A DNA stretch of 64,000 bases, from contig CAUZRQ010000001.1 of the NCBI GenBank assembly GCA_963582065.1, positions 161,024-225,023 of the forward strand, read 5' to 3'. The notes under the pieces were generated by a model. The model made no database searches. It was not told the origin of the DNA and saw only the letters and a program-made list of their open reading frames with translations. This stretch comes from UBA8437 sp963582065 (GTDB lineage: Bacteria; Planctomycetota; Planctomycetia; Planctomycetales; Planctomycetaceae). This document shows positions 51,488-60,619 of the stretch, one piece after another; position 1 is the stretch's first letter, and each line of letters begins with the position of its first letter. A program made the translations under genes and the position numbers.

Positions 51488-51516
51488 ACTATATCACGTA
51501 AATAGCCGGATGGGAA
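51488..51516 (-). promoter_or_regulatory. Promoter of the EF-hand gene
   Basis: On the minus strand a -10 box TATAGT (51488-51493) and a -35 box TTCCCA (51511-51516) are 17 bp apart. The -10 differs from consensus at one position. The predicted start gives a leader of about 50 nt. Confidence 0.55.
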
Positions 51517-51766
51517 ATATCCTGTCGGTCCGATAATCGGAGTAATCGGAAAGTTCGACAGGCCACCTCACAGTTTCTCGTGTTGTTCCTACTCCGAAAG
51601 CATGGTCTTTGGCGACCCCTTTGCTGTTTACGACCTAGACTGCCGAAGACATGATCTCTGTTCTCTGAGCTTTAGCGAGACAATTCAACGATCCTCCAGC
51701 AGCCAGCGATTTCTGTACCAAAACAGTATTCGCCGAGGGTCCCCACGCGGAACGGAAGTAACGATC

Positions 51767-54700
51767 ATGAAGACATCGACTTTCACCCTGCTGTCACGAT
51801 TCACCGTCGCCCTGCTGGTCCTGGCCGTCACCTGGGCCGATACGGACACCGCTGAGGCCCAGCGAGGCCGCAGTCGCAGCAGCCGCAGCAGCCGTGGCAG
51901 GGACGGCCTGATGGACCTGGCTCAGGATCGGGAAGTTCGCGCGGAGTTGAAGTTGACCGACGAGCAGATCGAGTCGGTCGGCGAGATCCGTGACAAGTCC
52001 CGTAGCGGGTTGTCCGAAAAGTTCCGCGAGTTTGGTGAACGGATCGCGGCGGCCAAGGACGACGCCGAACGAACCAAGATCGAAGCCGAAAGAACAGACT
52101 ATTTCGCAGCCCGGCGGAAAGCTGCCGAGGTCGACCTCGCCAAGGTCGTTTCGGCCGAACAGTTCCGCGGCCTGCAACTCCACCAACTCAAGCGTCGCGG
52201 CGTATCGGGGATCCGGGCCGAGTGGGTCACCGTGGAATTGAAGTTGACCGATGACCAGAAGAAGAAGCTCGAAACTGCAGTCTCCGGGTACGATCAGCAG
52301 CAGCGATCGCTGACCGAATCGCGGACGGCGTTGTTCCGGGACCGAGACCTGCCCCGTGAAGAACGTGACAAGAAGTTCCAGGCGCTGGAGACCCAGCGGG
52401 AGGAACTCGGTCAGAAGCGGGACCAGGCGATCCTGGGCGCACTGACGGCCGAGCAGAAGACCCAGTTCCAGGCCCTCTCTGGTGTGTCGGCGACCGCTGA
52501 GGCGAAGCCGTCATCGACCAAGTCGGCAGCGACCAAGTCGGCAGCGACCAAGTCGGCAGCGACCAAGTCGGCAGCGACCAAGTCGGCTTCGACCAAGTCG
52601 GCTCCTGCCGATCGCGGTGCGACGGTCGTCGGTAACGATGGCGAGCCGGCTGCAGCGCCGGCTGTCGTGGTGTCGTTTGGTCCCCAGGCGGTTGCCAAGG
52701 GATCCACGCCGGCCAAGTCCCTGAAATTCAACTTCGTTCAGGCTCCCTGGGCGGACGTGCTGAAGCTCTTTACCGACGCCGCCGCGCTGACCTGGGACCG
52801 TGAATTGGTCCCGCCGGGGACGTTCACCTACTTCGACTCCAGGGAATACACTCCGACCGAGGCCCTCAACGTGCTCAACGGAGCCATGTTGCAGAAGGGC
52901 TTCATCCTGGTTCGTCGTGACCGCTTTGCCGTGGTCCTCAACGTTGATAACCCGGTGCCGCCGAACCTGGTGCCGACGGTTGTCCCCAAGGAGATCGCCG
53001 ACCGGGCCAGCAACGAACTGATCCGGGTCGTGATGCCACTGGAAGAGAAAGACGCCGCCAAGGCGGCCGAAGAGGTGGCCGATCTGCTCGGTCCCCAGGG
53101 CAAGGCTGTTGCCCTTTCGGTTGCCAATTCGCTGGTCGTCACCGGCCTGGCCAAGAACCTCTCGGAGATCTACGACGCTCTGAAGAGTTACATTCCTGAG
53201 GAAACGAAGGACGTGGCGTACGAGGCCTTCGTGCTGAAAAACATCTCGGCACTTGCGGCTGAGAAGATGATCCGCGACCTGTTCGGGCTCCAGCCCCGCG
53301 GTGTGCAGAATGTCAGCGGTGCCGGCGGCAACAGCAGTCGCGGTGGCGGCAGCAGCCGTGGCGGCAGCAGCCGTGGCGGATTCGGCGGCGGCGGATTTGC
53401 GGCCCTGATGCAGCAGCGTCGTGGTGGCAGCAGCCGTGGTGGCAGCAGCCGTGGTGGCAGCAGCCGTGGGACTGACTCCAGGGGTCGCCAGACGGCCTCC
53501 CGTGGATCGTCGAACAACAGCGTGTCGGTGACGGTTGATGAACGGACCAATATGCTGCTGGTGATGGCTTCCCCGGACCAGTTGGACGTGGTCCGCAAGG
53601 CGGTCGAGACCATCGACCAGCCGGCCGGCGATCAGCCGAACCGGTTCGCCAGCGAGCAGCAGGACAACGAGCCGTACCTGGAGGTCTACCGGGTCACCTC
53701 GGCCGACACGATGGAAGTCACCAAGACGCTCAACGTGCTCTTCCCCGGAAACGTGGTCAACGAGGACGGACGGTCTCGCAGGATCCACGTGATGGGGTCC
53801 AAGGCCGAGCACACAGAAATCCAGGCGATGATCCGCAAGCTCGACGGACAGGGCGGGACCCAGACCACCGCGATCATCCCGATCCGGCAGGATCCCACCA
53901 CCCTGACCGCCACCCTGCAGGGGCTCTACTCCAAAGACATCGAGACCGCTCCCTCGGTGATTGCCAACCCGGGTTACCTTGTTGTCCGTGGAAGTGCCGA
54001 GCAGATCGCCGAGATCAAGCAGATGGTTACTCAACTCGAGAGTGCCGTCGGGAACTCGCTGGCCACCACCGGTGGTGGACCGATTCGCAGCATCCCCCTG
54101 GGAGGCCGCGATGTGAACTCGCTGTTGAGAATGCTGCAGTCGGTCAGTCGCAACCCGATTCGTATCAGCACCCCGTCAAGTGGCCGGGGTCCGATCCGCG
54201 AACAGCGGGTCCCCTCAGCCATTGATCCCAGCGTGCGGCCGGCGGCTCCGGCCGGTGCGGCCGGGGCGACCGGTGGGGGAGCTGCTGCAGCCAACCGCGC
54301 GCAGGCCAATTTCAGCCTGCCGCCGGTCAAGCAGGCTGCCAACCAGGGCGAGGCGGCCCCGGCTGGCGATGACACGCAGCAACCCCCGGCCGTCGACGAA
54401 GTGCAACGGCACCGGCGGCTGTCACAGTTCGTTTTCCAGAACCTCGACAAGGACAAGGACGGGAAGCTGACGGCCGAGGAATGGGCCGCCAGCAAGCGGA
54501 CCCGGGCCCTGTTCCAGGCTCGCAATGTGGAATTGAAGTTGCCGGCCGACAAGGCCGCCTTCACCAAGGCGTTTGTCCTGTTGGCCGAACCGGAAGAAGC
54601 TACGGGGGTTCCCAACGGTGATTCGAAGGAGAACCCGCAGCCGGCGGCCCGGAAAGCGACCGCGCCCCCCGCGGCTGCTGAGCCCCGTCCGCCACTTCGC

Positions 54701-55918
54701 CGCAATGCCGAGAGTCAGCCCAAACCGGCAGCTGCCGGCGAGTCCAAGCTGCCCGAGATCGTTATCGAGATCCGGGACGGGAACCTGGTGCTGATGTCCG
54801 AGGACGAAGAGGCCCTGGACGAGCTCGAAAGTCGGCTGCAGGCCCTGATGACGCACATGACGCCCAAGACGACCTGGACGATCTTCTATCTGCGGTCGGC
54901 CGACGCGACCGAGGCCGCCTTGATGATCGAGCGGCTCTTCCCGCAGAGTTCGGTAACGGCCACGGCCAGCAGCTCCGGCGGCGGTCTCTTCGGAGAACTC
55001 TCCGGGGGCTTCTCGTCGCTGGGCAGCAGCCTGATGGACATGACCGGGATCAACTCGCTGGGGAACAACGGGTTGCGGATCATTCCCGAGATACGCTCCA
55101 ATGCCCTGTTCGTTTCGGGCCCTCCCGACCAGATTGCTGATGTCGAGAGTGTCCTGAAGATTCTCGATGCCGCCGAACTCCCCGCGCAGCTCCGCGCACG
55201 GGCGCCCCGTTACATCACCGTTGAACACGCCGATGTCAACGAGGTGGCCCAGATTGTTCGCGACGTCTACAAAGAGGAACTCGCCGCGAGTCGTTCCAGC
55301 GGTGGCGGCGGCAGCAGCCGTGGCGGCCGTGGCAGCAGCCGCGGCGGTAGCGGCGGTTCGAACCCGTTTGCGATGTTCATGGGCGGCGGCGGCGGCAGCA
55401 GCCGGGGCGGCAATAGTGGCGGCCGTGGCGGAGTCAAGATGACGCTCGGTGTCGACAGCCGTACCAGCGCCCTGATTGTTTCGGCCAGTGATTCGCTGTT
55501 CAAGCAGGTTGAAAGCCTGGTCAGGACGCTCGATGACGCTGCCCTGGATGCCAGGCGGACCGTGAGGATCGTGACCCTGGAAAACACCAACTCGACGGCC
55601 ATCCAGCAGGCGGTTTCGGCCTTGCTGCCCAAGGCGAGTGTCAGTACCGGGGCCGGGGCGAGTCGTCCATCCGGGTTCGGTCCAACCAGCCGAACGGGCC
55701 GTACGGGCAGCACCGGCGGCAGTAGCCAGGCTGCGCGAATGCAGCAGTTCATGCAGTCGCGAGGCCGTGGTGGCAGCACCGGCGGCTTTGGTGGCCGGAC
55801 AGGATCGACCCGTGGTGGCAGCACCGGCGGCTTCGGCCGTGGCGGTTCCACCGGCGGCCGTGGCGGTTCCGGCCGTGGCGGTTCCACCGGCGGCCGTGGC
55901 TCGAGCCGCGGGCGGTAG
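51767..55918 (+). CDS. GspD-like secretin N-domain protein with EF-hand and Gly/Ser/Arg repeats, no pore domain
   Basis: A 1383-residue protein started at MKTSTFTL, with a signal peptide to about residue 32. A helical LTxxQ-like part (about 45-240) is followed by a TKSAA repeat, then secretin N0/N1/N2-type domains from about residue 320 (LKFNFVQAPWADVLKLF, YEAFVLKNISALAAEKMI, VSVTVDERTNMLLVMASPD) separated by SSRGG repeats. An EF-hand loop (DKDKDGKLTAEE) starts at about residue 894, and more N-domains follow. It ends in a GGSTGG-rich tail; the C-terminal secretin barrel, normally about 250 residues, is absent. It heads the gsp operon, with gspE only 5 bp downstream. A periplasmic scaffold or partner of a separate secretin is likely. 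Confidence 0.85.
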   Translation: MKTSTFTLLSRFTVALLVLAVTWADTDTAEAQRGRSRSSRSSRGRDGLMDLAQDREVRAELKLTDEQIESVGEIRDKSRSGLSEKFREFGERIAAAKDDAERTKIEAERTDYFAARRKAAEVDLAKVVSAEQFRGLQLHQLKRRGVSGIRAEWVTVELKLTDDQKKKLETAVSGYDQQQRSLTESRTALFRDRDLPREERDKKFQALETQREELGQKRDQAILGALTAEQKTQFQALSGVSATAEAKPSSTKSAATKSAATKSAATKSAATKSASTKSAPADRGATVVGNDGEPAAAPAVVVSFGPQAVAKGSTPAKSLKFNFVQAPWADVLKLFTDAAALTWDRELVPPGTFTYFDSREYTPTEALNVLNGAMLQKGFILVRRDRFAVVLNVDNPVPPNLVPTVVPKEIADRASNELIRVVMPLEEKDAAKAAEEVADLLGPQGKAVALSVANSLVVTGLAKNLSEIYDALKSYIPEETKDVAYEAFVLKNISALAAEKMIRDLFGLQPRGVQNVSGAGGNSSRGGGSSRGGSSRGGFGGGGFAALMQQRRGGSSRGGSSRGGSSRGTDSRGRQTASRGSSNNSVSVTVDERTNMLLVMASPDQLDVVRKAVETIDQPAGDQPNRFASEQQDNEPYLEVYRVTSADTMEVTKTLNVLFPGNVVNEDGRSRRIHVMGSKAEHTEIQAMIRKLDGQGGTQTTAIIPIRQDPTTLTATLQGLYSKDIETAPSVIANPGYLVVRGSAEQIAEIKQMVTQLESAVGNSLATTGGGPIRSIPLGGRDVNSLLRMLQSVSRNPIRISTPSSGRGPIREQRVPSAIDPSVRPAAPAGAAGATGGGAAAANRAQANFSLPPVKQAANQGEAAPAGDDTQQPPAVDEVQRHRRLSQFVFQNLDKDKDGKLTAEEWAASKRTRALFQARNVELKLPADKAAFTKAFVLLAEPEEATGVPNGDSKENPQPAARKATAPPAAAEPRPPLRRNAESQPKPAAAGESKLPEIVIEIRDGNLVLMSEDEEALDELESRLQALMTHMTPKTTWTIFYLRSADATEAALMIERLFPQSSVTATASSSGGGLFGELSGGFSSLGSSLMDMTGINSLGNNGLRIIPEIRSNALFVSGPPDQIADVESVLKILDAAELPAQLRARAPRYITVEHADVNEVAQIVRDVYKEELAASRSSGGGGSSRGGRGSSRGGSGGSNPFAMFMGGGGGSSRGGNSGGRGGVKMTLGVDSRTSALIVSASDSLFKQVESLVRTLDDAALDARRTVRIVTLENTNSTAIQQAVSALLPKASVSTGAGASRPSGFGPTSRTGRTGSTGGSSQAARMQQFMQSRGRGGSTGGFGGRTGSTRGGSTGGFGRGGSTGGRGGSGRGGSTGGRGSSRGR
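52516..52605 (+). repeat. 15-bp tandem repeat coding for TKSAA
   Basis: Six successive units of 15 bp run from 52516 to 52605. The first four are identical (GACCAAGTCGGCAGC), and the last two carry one to two changes. They encode Thr-Lys-Ser-Ala-Ala steps in frame, so array-length variation would not break the protein. Confidence 0.92.
53331..53469 (+). repeat. GGC/AGC-rich repeats coding for GSSRGG linkers
   Basis: Variants of the 15-bp unit GGTGGCAGCAGCCGT recur in frame and encode GGSSR runs. Similar clusters recur at about 55297-55430 and 55760-55915 in the same gene. They form flexible basic linkers between secretin-like domains and are likely prone to slippage. Confidence 0.85.
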
Positions 55919-55923
55919 TCGCC

Positions 55924-57606
55924 ATGGACATTGAACACATCCTGCAAAAAGGCGGACTGGTCAGCGAGGACCAGTGGCGCGAGGCTCGGGCTCAGGCCAG
56001 TGGCCGCCGTATCGACAGCGTGCTGGTCGAGATGGGGCTGCTGAGCGAGGAGCAGGTCCTCGAGGCGTTCGCCAGTGAACTCGGGATGGAGTTCATTGAA
56101 TTGGGTGAGTTCGAAGTCGATACGGAACTGGTCGGCGAGTTTCCCACCGCGGCGATCTTTCGCCACGAGGTGTTTCCGCTGGACCGGAACAACGGCACCG
56201 TTCGCGTTGCCACCAGTGACCCGTTCGATCTCGAGGCGCTCAGCGAACTCGCCAGTCTCTCGGGGCTCGAACTGGATCCGGTCCTCGCTCGCCACGAAGA
56301 CATTACCGACCTGATCAAGGCGAACCTGGGCGTCGGCGGTGATACGATCACCGAACTGGTCGCCCGGAGCGCCGACGATGGCGTCGAGTTGCTCGAGGAA
56401 ATCGACGAACTCGAGGGTGACCTGGTCGAGGAGGCCCAGGCTGCCTCGGTGATCCGATTGGTCAACGAGTTGTTGATCGAGGCGTTGGAACTCAACACGA
56501 CCGACGTGCACATCGAACCGCAGGAACACGGCCTGCGGGTTCGTTTTCGCATCGACGGGATGCTCAGGCCCCAGCCGGTGCCCCCCGAGATCAACCAGTT
56601 CTACACCTCGATCATCACCCGGCTGAAGATCATGTCGCGGCTGAACATCGCCGAACGACGGATGCCTCAGGACGGTCGGATCAAGCTGAGGATTCGCGGC
56701 CGCGAGATCGACGTGCGGGTTTCGATCATCCCGATGATCCACGGCGAAGGGATCGTGTTGAGGTTGCTCGACAAGAGCAGGATGGTGTTCAACCTGGTCA
56801 ACGTCGGGCTGCCCGCCGATATCATCGCGGCTTTCAATGAAATGATCCAGTTGCCTCACGGCATCATCCTGGTCACCGGTCCCACCGGCTGCGGCAAGAC
56901 CACGACTCTCTACAGTTGTCTCAACGAGTTGAAGTCGACGACGACGAAGATCGTCACCGTCGAGGATCCGGTCGAATACCAGACCGAGGGGATCAACCAG
57001 ATCCAGGTCCACAACAAGATCGGCCTCACCTTCGCTCATGGTCTCCGCAGCATCCTGCGACACGACCCCGACGTGATCCTCGTCGGGGAAATTCGGGATG
57101 GCGAGACGGCCGAAGCGGCGATCCAGGCCGCCCTGACCGGTCACCTGGTCTTTTCCACGCTGCACACCAACGATGCCGCCACCGCCTTCACCCGGCTGAT
57201 CGACATGGGAGTCGAGCCGTTTCTGGCATCGAGTACGGTCGAGGGCGTGATGGCTCAGCGGTTGATCCGGCAGTTGTGCAGCGAGTGCCGCGAATCGTAC
57301 ACACCCGTCGAGGACGAAATTCCGTCCGACTTCCCGCGTCCACTGCCCGAGGTGCTCTATCGGCCCAAGGGTTGTCGGGCCTGCCGCGACACCGGGTACT
57401 CGGGACGGACGGGTATCTTCGAGTTGATGCGGACCGATGAAGGCGTGCGGGACCTGTGTGTCGAGCGGGCCAATTCGAGCCGGATTCGCCAGCACGGACT
57501 CAAGAATGGCATGACCACGATGAGGCAGTCCGGCTGGTTGAAGGTGATCGACGGGATCACCGACGTCGAAGAAGTGGACCGAATCACCAAGGGAGAACTC
57601 GTCTGA
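55924..57606 (+). CDS. gspE: Type II secretion ATPase GspE
   Basis: A 560-residue ATPase. Residues about 1-140 form the MshEN-type N-terminal domain. The catalytic core holds Walker A GPTGCGKT (319-326), the Asp box VEDPVEYQTEGINQIQ, Walker B VILVGEI (384-390) and the His box FSTLHTNDA. A zinc module follows with C-x2-C (Cys452, Cys455 in CSECRE) and a second pair in GCRACRD, typical of GspE/PilB. The enzyme drives pseudopilus assembly at the cytoplasmic face. It starts 5 bp after the secretin-like gene and precedes gspF by 69 bp. Confidence 0.96.
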   Translation: MDIEHILQKGGLVSEDQWREARAQASGRRIDSVLVEMGLLSEEQVLEAFASELGMEFIELGEFEVDTELVGEFPTAAIFRHEVFPLDRNNGTVRVATSDPFDLEALSELASLSGLELDPVLARHEDITDLIKANLGVGGDTITELVARSADDGVELLEEIDELEGDLVEEAQAASVIRLVNELLIEALELNTTDVHIEPQEHGLRVRFRIDGMLRPQPVPPEINQFYTSIITRLKIMSRLNIAERRMPQDGRIKLRIRGREIDVRVSIIPMIHGEGIVLRLLDKSRMVFNLVNVGLPADIIAAFNEMIQLPHGIILVTGPTGCGKTTTLYSCLNELKSTTTKIVTVEDPVEYQTEGINQIQVHNKIGLTFAHGLRSILRHDPDVILVGEIRDGETAEAAIQAALTGHLVFSTLHTNDAATAFTRLIDMGVEPFLASSTVEGVMAQRLIRQLCSECRESYTPVEDEIPSDFPRPLPEVLYRPKGCRACRDTGYSGRTGIFELMRTDEGVRDLCVERANSSRIRQHGLKNGMTTMRQSGWLKVIDGITDVEEVDRITKGELV

Positions 57607-57675
57607 CGGATCGTTTCCGACCCCAACTATTGACCATTCCCGCTGGCAGGGTGGCCTGCGGGGCCGAGTGATCCG

Positions 57676-58899
57676 ATGCCGGAATTTCAATACACAGCCC
57701 GAGAGTTGACCGGTCGTGAAGTGGCTGGCGTGCTCACCGCGGCGACGCAGGCCGAGGCGGCCAGTTCGCTGACCGGACGCAGCCTGTTTCCGCTCTCGAT
57801 CGCGCTGGCCGAGGAAGAAGTCCAGCAGCAGAAGTACGCCGGCCGCAAGGTCAAGGTGCGGCTGCTGGCAACCTTCTTCAGCCAGTTGGCCGACCTGCTC
57901 CGCAGCGGTGTCCCCTTGCTCCGTTCGCTGGACCTGCTCGATCGGCAGACCAAGGTCGGGTCCCTGAAACTTGTTCTCGGCGACGTCCGCGACCGGGTGG
58001 CCGACGGAACACCACTGGCCACGGCGTTGGGACAACACCCCCGCGTCTTCAACGACCTGATCGTCAGCATGGTCCGGGCCGGCGAGGAGGGCGGGTTCCT
58101 CGAAGACGTGCTCAAGCGAATTGCCACGTTCACCGACCACCAGGAAGACCTCAAGGGACGCGTCCTCGGTGCGATCGCCTACCCGACCTTTCTGGTTGTG
58201 ACCGGGTTCACCGTCGTCACGATCATGATCATCTGGTTCGTGCCGAAGTTCGAGCCGATCTTTGACCGGCTCAGCAAGCAGGGAGAACTTCCCTGGGCCA
58301 CCACCACGCTGTTGGGCATCAGCGGGTTCCTGCAGGCCCCGTTGATCGAGGGCAGCATCCTGCAGGCCTGGATGCTGATGCTGGCGGTCCTGCTCGGAGC
58401 CATCTTCGGGGGCTCGATGTGGTCGCGGACCGAGAGGGGGCAGTGGCTCACCGACAGCTTGCGGCTCAAGATCCGGGTGATCCGTAGCCTGTCCACGGCG
58501 CGGTTCTGCCGGATCCTGGGAACCTTGCTGCACAACGGCGTCCCGATCCTCAACTCGCTGAGAATCGCCAAGGACGCCTCGGGCAACCAGGTCCTGGCCC
58601 GAGCCATCAACACGGCTGCCGATGCCGTACAGGACGGCAAATCGCTGGCCGGACCGCTGGGAGCCAGCGGCGAATTCGCCGACGAGATCGTCGAGATGAT
58701 CGCCGTGGGCGAGGAATCCAATAATCTCGAACAGGTCCTGATCAACATCTCTGAGAACCTCGAACGACGCACTTACCGACAACTGGAACTCGGTGTCCGG
58801 TTCCTGGAGCCGTTGATGTTGATGATGATCGCCGGAGTGATCCTGTTTGTTGTCGCCGCGCTGCTGCTGCCGGTCTTCCAGAGTTCGGGCACCATCTAG
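57676..58899 (+). CDS. gspF: Type II secretion inner-membrane platform protein GspF
   Basis: A 407-residue protein with two GspF domains. The N-terminal signature is MPEFQYTARELTGREVAGVL, then RLLATFFSQLADLLRSGVPLLRSLDLL, membrane helices near 170-200, a second domain (ARFCRILGTLLHNGVPILNSL) and a C-terminal helix MLMMIAGVILFVVAALLLPV. It anchors the GspE ATPase to the membrane and guides pseudopilin assembly. It follows gspE and precedes gspG by 109 bp. Length and order match GspF from other bacteria. Confidence 0.96.
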   Translation: MPEFQYTARELTGREVAGVLTAATQAEAASSLTGRSLFPLSIALAEEEVQQQKYAGRKVKVRLLATFFSQLADLLRSGVPLLRSLDLLDRQTKVGSLKLVLGDVRDRVADGTPLATALGQHPRVFNDLIVSMVRAGEEGGFLEDVLKRIATFTDHQEDLKGRVLGAIAYPTFLVVTGFTVVTIMIIWFVPKFEPIFDRLSKQGELPWATTTLLGISGFLQAPLIEGSILQAWMLMLAVLLGAIFGGSMWSRTERGQWLTDSLRLKIRVIRSLSTARFCRILGTLLHNGVPILNSLRIAKDASGNQVLARAINTAADAVQDGKSLAGPLGASGEFADEIVEMIAVGEESNNLEQVLINISENLERRTYRQLELGVRFLEPLMLMMIAGVILFVVAALLLPVFQSSGTI

Positions 58900-59008
58900 T
58901 GAGGTCTCATCCGATCCCTCGCACACTTTCTGACGCTGCCAACACCCTTCCCGCGGACCAGCTCCGCATCCAAACGAAAAAAGTCGTACCCCAACGGAGA
59001 TGAATTCC

Positions 59009-59479
59009 ATGAAACGTCTTGCACAATCAGCCCGCCAACGACGGCCGAAACGTCGCGGCTTCACTCTGCTGGAAGTCCTGCTGGTGCTGGCGATCCTGAT
59101 CGCGATCGCCGCGATGGTCGTACCCAATATCGTCGGCCGCAGTGACGAGGCCAACAAGGACCTGACCCGGATCAACATCGCCGCCTTCGAGCAGGCGGCG
59201 AAGTTGTTCAAGATCGACAACAAGGTCTGGCCCGAAGGTACCACCGAAGACGTCATCATGTTGTTGATGATGACCGAGGACGACAGAGGAGCCCCGCGAG
59301 CGTCCTATCTCGAGAAGATCCCCATGGATGCCTGGGGTGTGCCGTTGCAGTACCAGTATCCGGCCGACAACACCGGCAACACCGGCAAGCCGCTGATCTA
59401 TTCGTACGGGCCTGACCGCGACGAGGGTGGCATTGACAACATCTCGAACATCGACGACCTGATCGAGCAGAACCTCTAG
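59009..59479 (+). CDS. gspG: Major pseudopilin GspG
   Basis: A 156-residue prepilin started at MKRLAQSA, since ACGGAGA is 8 bp upstream, although an ATG three codons earlier is possible. The leader ends RRG/FTLLEV, the type IV prepilin peptidase site with Phe+1 and Glu+5, followed by the hydrophobic helix VLLVLAILIAIAAMVVPNIVG. The C-terminal YSYGPDRDEGGIDNISN matches the calcium-binding loop of GspG. It forms the bulk of the pseudopilus. It stands between gspF and a gspH-like gene, with a GC-rich hairpin between the last two. Confidence 0.95.
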   Translation: MKRLAQSARQRRPKRRGFTLLEVLLVLAILIAIAAMVVPNIVGRSDEANKDLTRINIAAFEQAAKLFKIDNKVWPEGTTEDVIMLLMMTEDDRGAPRASYLEKIPMDAWGVPLQYQYPADNTGNTGKPLIYSYGPDRDEGGIDNISNIDDLIEQNL

Positions 59480-59487
59480 GTCGGTCG

Positions 59488-59509
59488 GCCGGGTCGAAGG
59501 AGGCCCGGC
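59488..59509 (+). promoter_or_regulatory. Intercistronic hairpin between gspG and gspH-like gene
   Basis: GCCGGG (59488-59493) pairs with CCCGGC (59504-59509) around a 10-nt loop just after the gspG stop. There is no immediate T-run. It could stabilise the gspG message or reduce read-through into the minor pseudopilin genes. Confidence 0.35.
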
Positions 59510-59549
59510 GTCGGAATCGGGATGGTCGTTTTTCTCACGGTGGAGCCCG

Positions 59550-60206
59550 GTGAACGCTGGCATGATCCGTTTCAACGCCCCTCATCTTTCGAGCGGACCA
59601 GGTGACGGCTTCCCCGTCGACGGGGGGCCGCTGCGCCGTGGGGTGACGTTGATCGAGGTGATCCTGGTGGTGACCCTGTTGACGGCTATGGCGGCACTGT
59701 CCTTCCCGTCGATCGACCGCATGCTCATTCAAATCTCGATGAGCGAGGCCGTTTCTCCGGTGCGGAACCACCTGGCCGGTTCCCGCATCCGGGCACTGGA
59801 TGCGGGGCTGACCTGGCAATTTCGCTTCGAACCCGGTGGCCGTCGCTACGTCATGGTGCCCTACGAGTTCGATGAAATCGAAGGCGACGAGCAGCAACAA
59901 CAGTCTCAGATCGAACTGCTCCCGCGCGTCTCGGGTCAACTGCCTGAGGGTTACAGTTTCACCGGGGCCGATGAGGCGACGTCCACCACCGAAGCACTCG
60001 ACGAACGGGCCGTCAGCGGGCTGACCGACGAGCGGAAGTTGGTCGAGACCACCTGGTCGTCACCGCTGTTGTTCTACAGTGACGGCACTGCCACCACCGC
60101 GTCGTTCGACATTGTCGACCAGGCACTCCGCAGCCGTCGCCTCAGTGTCCGCGCGCTGACCGGCGGCGTCACCGTGTCGAAGCCCCTGGCGAGGGTGACC
60201 CGATGA
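59550..60206 (+). CDS. Minor pseudopilin, GspH-like
   Basis: A 218-residue protein. The GTG at 59550 is preferred because GGAG lies 5 bp upstream; the ATG at 59562 is the alternative. The prepilin site is RRG/VTLIEVILVVTLLTAM, a slightly atypical Val+1 with Glu+5 intact. The remainder is a beta-rich globular head (GLTWQFRFEPGGRRYVMVPYEF). Position between gspG and gspI genes suggests GspH. It overlaps the gspI-like gene by 4 bp. Confidence 0.82.
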   Translation: MNAGMIRFNAPHLSSGPGDGFPVDGGPLRRGVTLIEVILVVTLLTAMAALSFPSIDRMLIQISMSEAVSPVRNHLAGSRIRALDAGLTWQFRFEPGGRRYVMVPYEFDEIEGDEQQQQSQIELLPRVSGQLPEGYSFTGADEATSTTEALDERAVSGLTDERKLVETTWSSPLLFYSDGTATTASFDIVDQALRSRRLSVRALTGGVTVSKPLARVTR

Positions 60207-60619
60207 AGTGTCGATCCGGTTTTACCCTGCTGGAGGTGATCGTCTCGCTGGCGATCTTTGTCGCCGCCTTCGCGTCGCTCTCGCAACTGTTCACGTTGGG
60301 GAGCCGCGCCGCGGTGCAGGCGGCTCTCGAGACCCAGGCGGTGGTGCGGGCCGACGCGAAGATGTCCGAGGTGTTGGCCGGGGTCGAGTCGATGGAGGCG
60401 TCGGAGGCGATGCCGTTTGAGGATGATCCGAACTGGAGTTGGACCCTGGAGGTCAACGAGGGGCCGCACACCGACCTGTTCGAACTGACCGTGACCGTCG
60501 CGTTTCAGTCCGGTGTCGGGCCGGCGGAGATGAATTACTCGCTGGTCCGATTTCGCCGTGATCCCCAGTTGGCCCTCGATGTCGAGGAGGCAGCTGCCGA
60601 GGCGGAGGACGGATCATGA
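60203..60619 (+). CDS. Minor pseudopilin, GspI-like
   Basis: A 138-residue protein starting with MKCRSG/FTLLEVIVSLAIFVAAFASL, a clean type IV prepilin leader and helix. The head domain contains the WSWTLEVNEGPHTDLFELTV strands typical of GspI. Its ATG overlaps the gspH-like stop and its stop overlaps the gspJ-like start, so three minor pseudopilins are made as a coupled set. The C-terminus is rich in Glu and Ala. It probably forms the pseudopilus tip with GspJ and GspK. Confidence 0.87.
   Translation: MKCRSGFTLLEVIVSLAIFVAAFASLSQLFTLGSRAAVQAALETQAVVRADAKMSEVLAGVESMEASEAMPFEDDPNWSWTLEVNEGPHTDLFELTVTVAFQSGVGPAEMNYSLVRFRRDPQLALDVEEAAAEAEDGS

Larger units (their letters stand above)
51433..51766. 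other. Divergent regulatory region between EF-hand gene and secretion operon
   Basis: 334 bp without a credible gene. It is AT-richer than its surroundings and holds a minus-strand promoter (51488-51516) and its leader hairpin (51460-51478). A small palindrome CCGATAATCGG sits near 51532. No comparably clear promoter was found for the plus-strand secretin-like gene at 51767. Confidence 0.6.

Noticed and set aside
55267..59259. A 1330-codon open frame on the minus strand across gspE and gspF
   Set aside because: It is antisense to well-recognised secretion genes and has low-complexity, non-homologous sequence.
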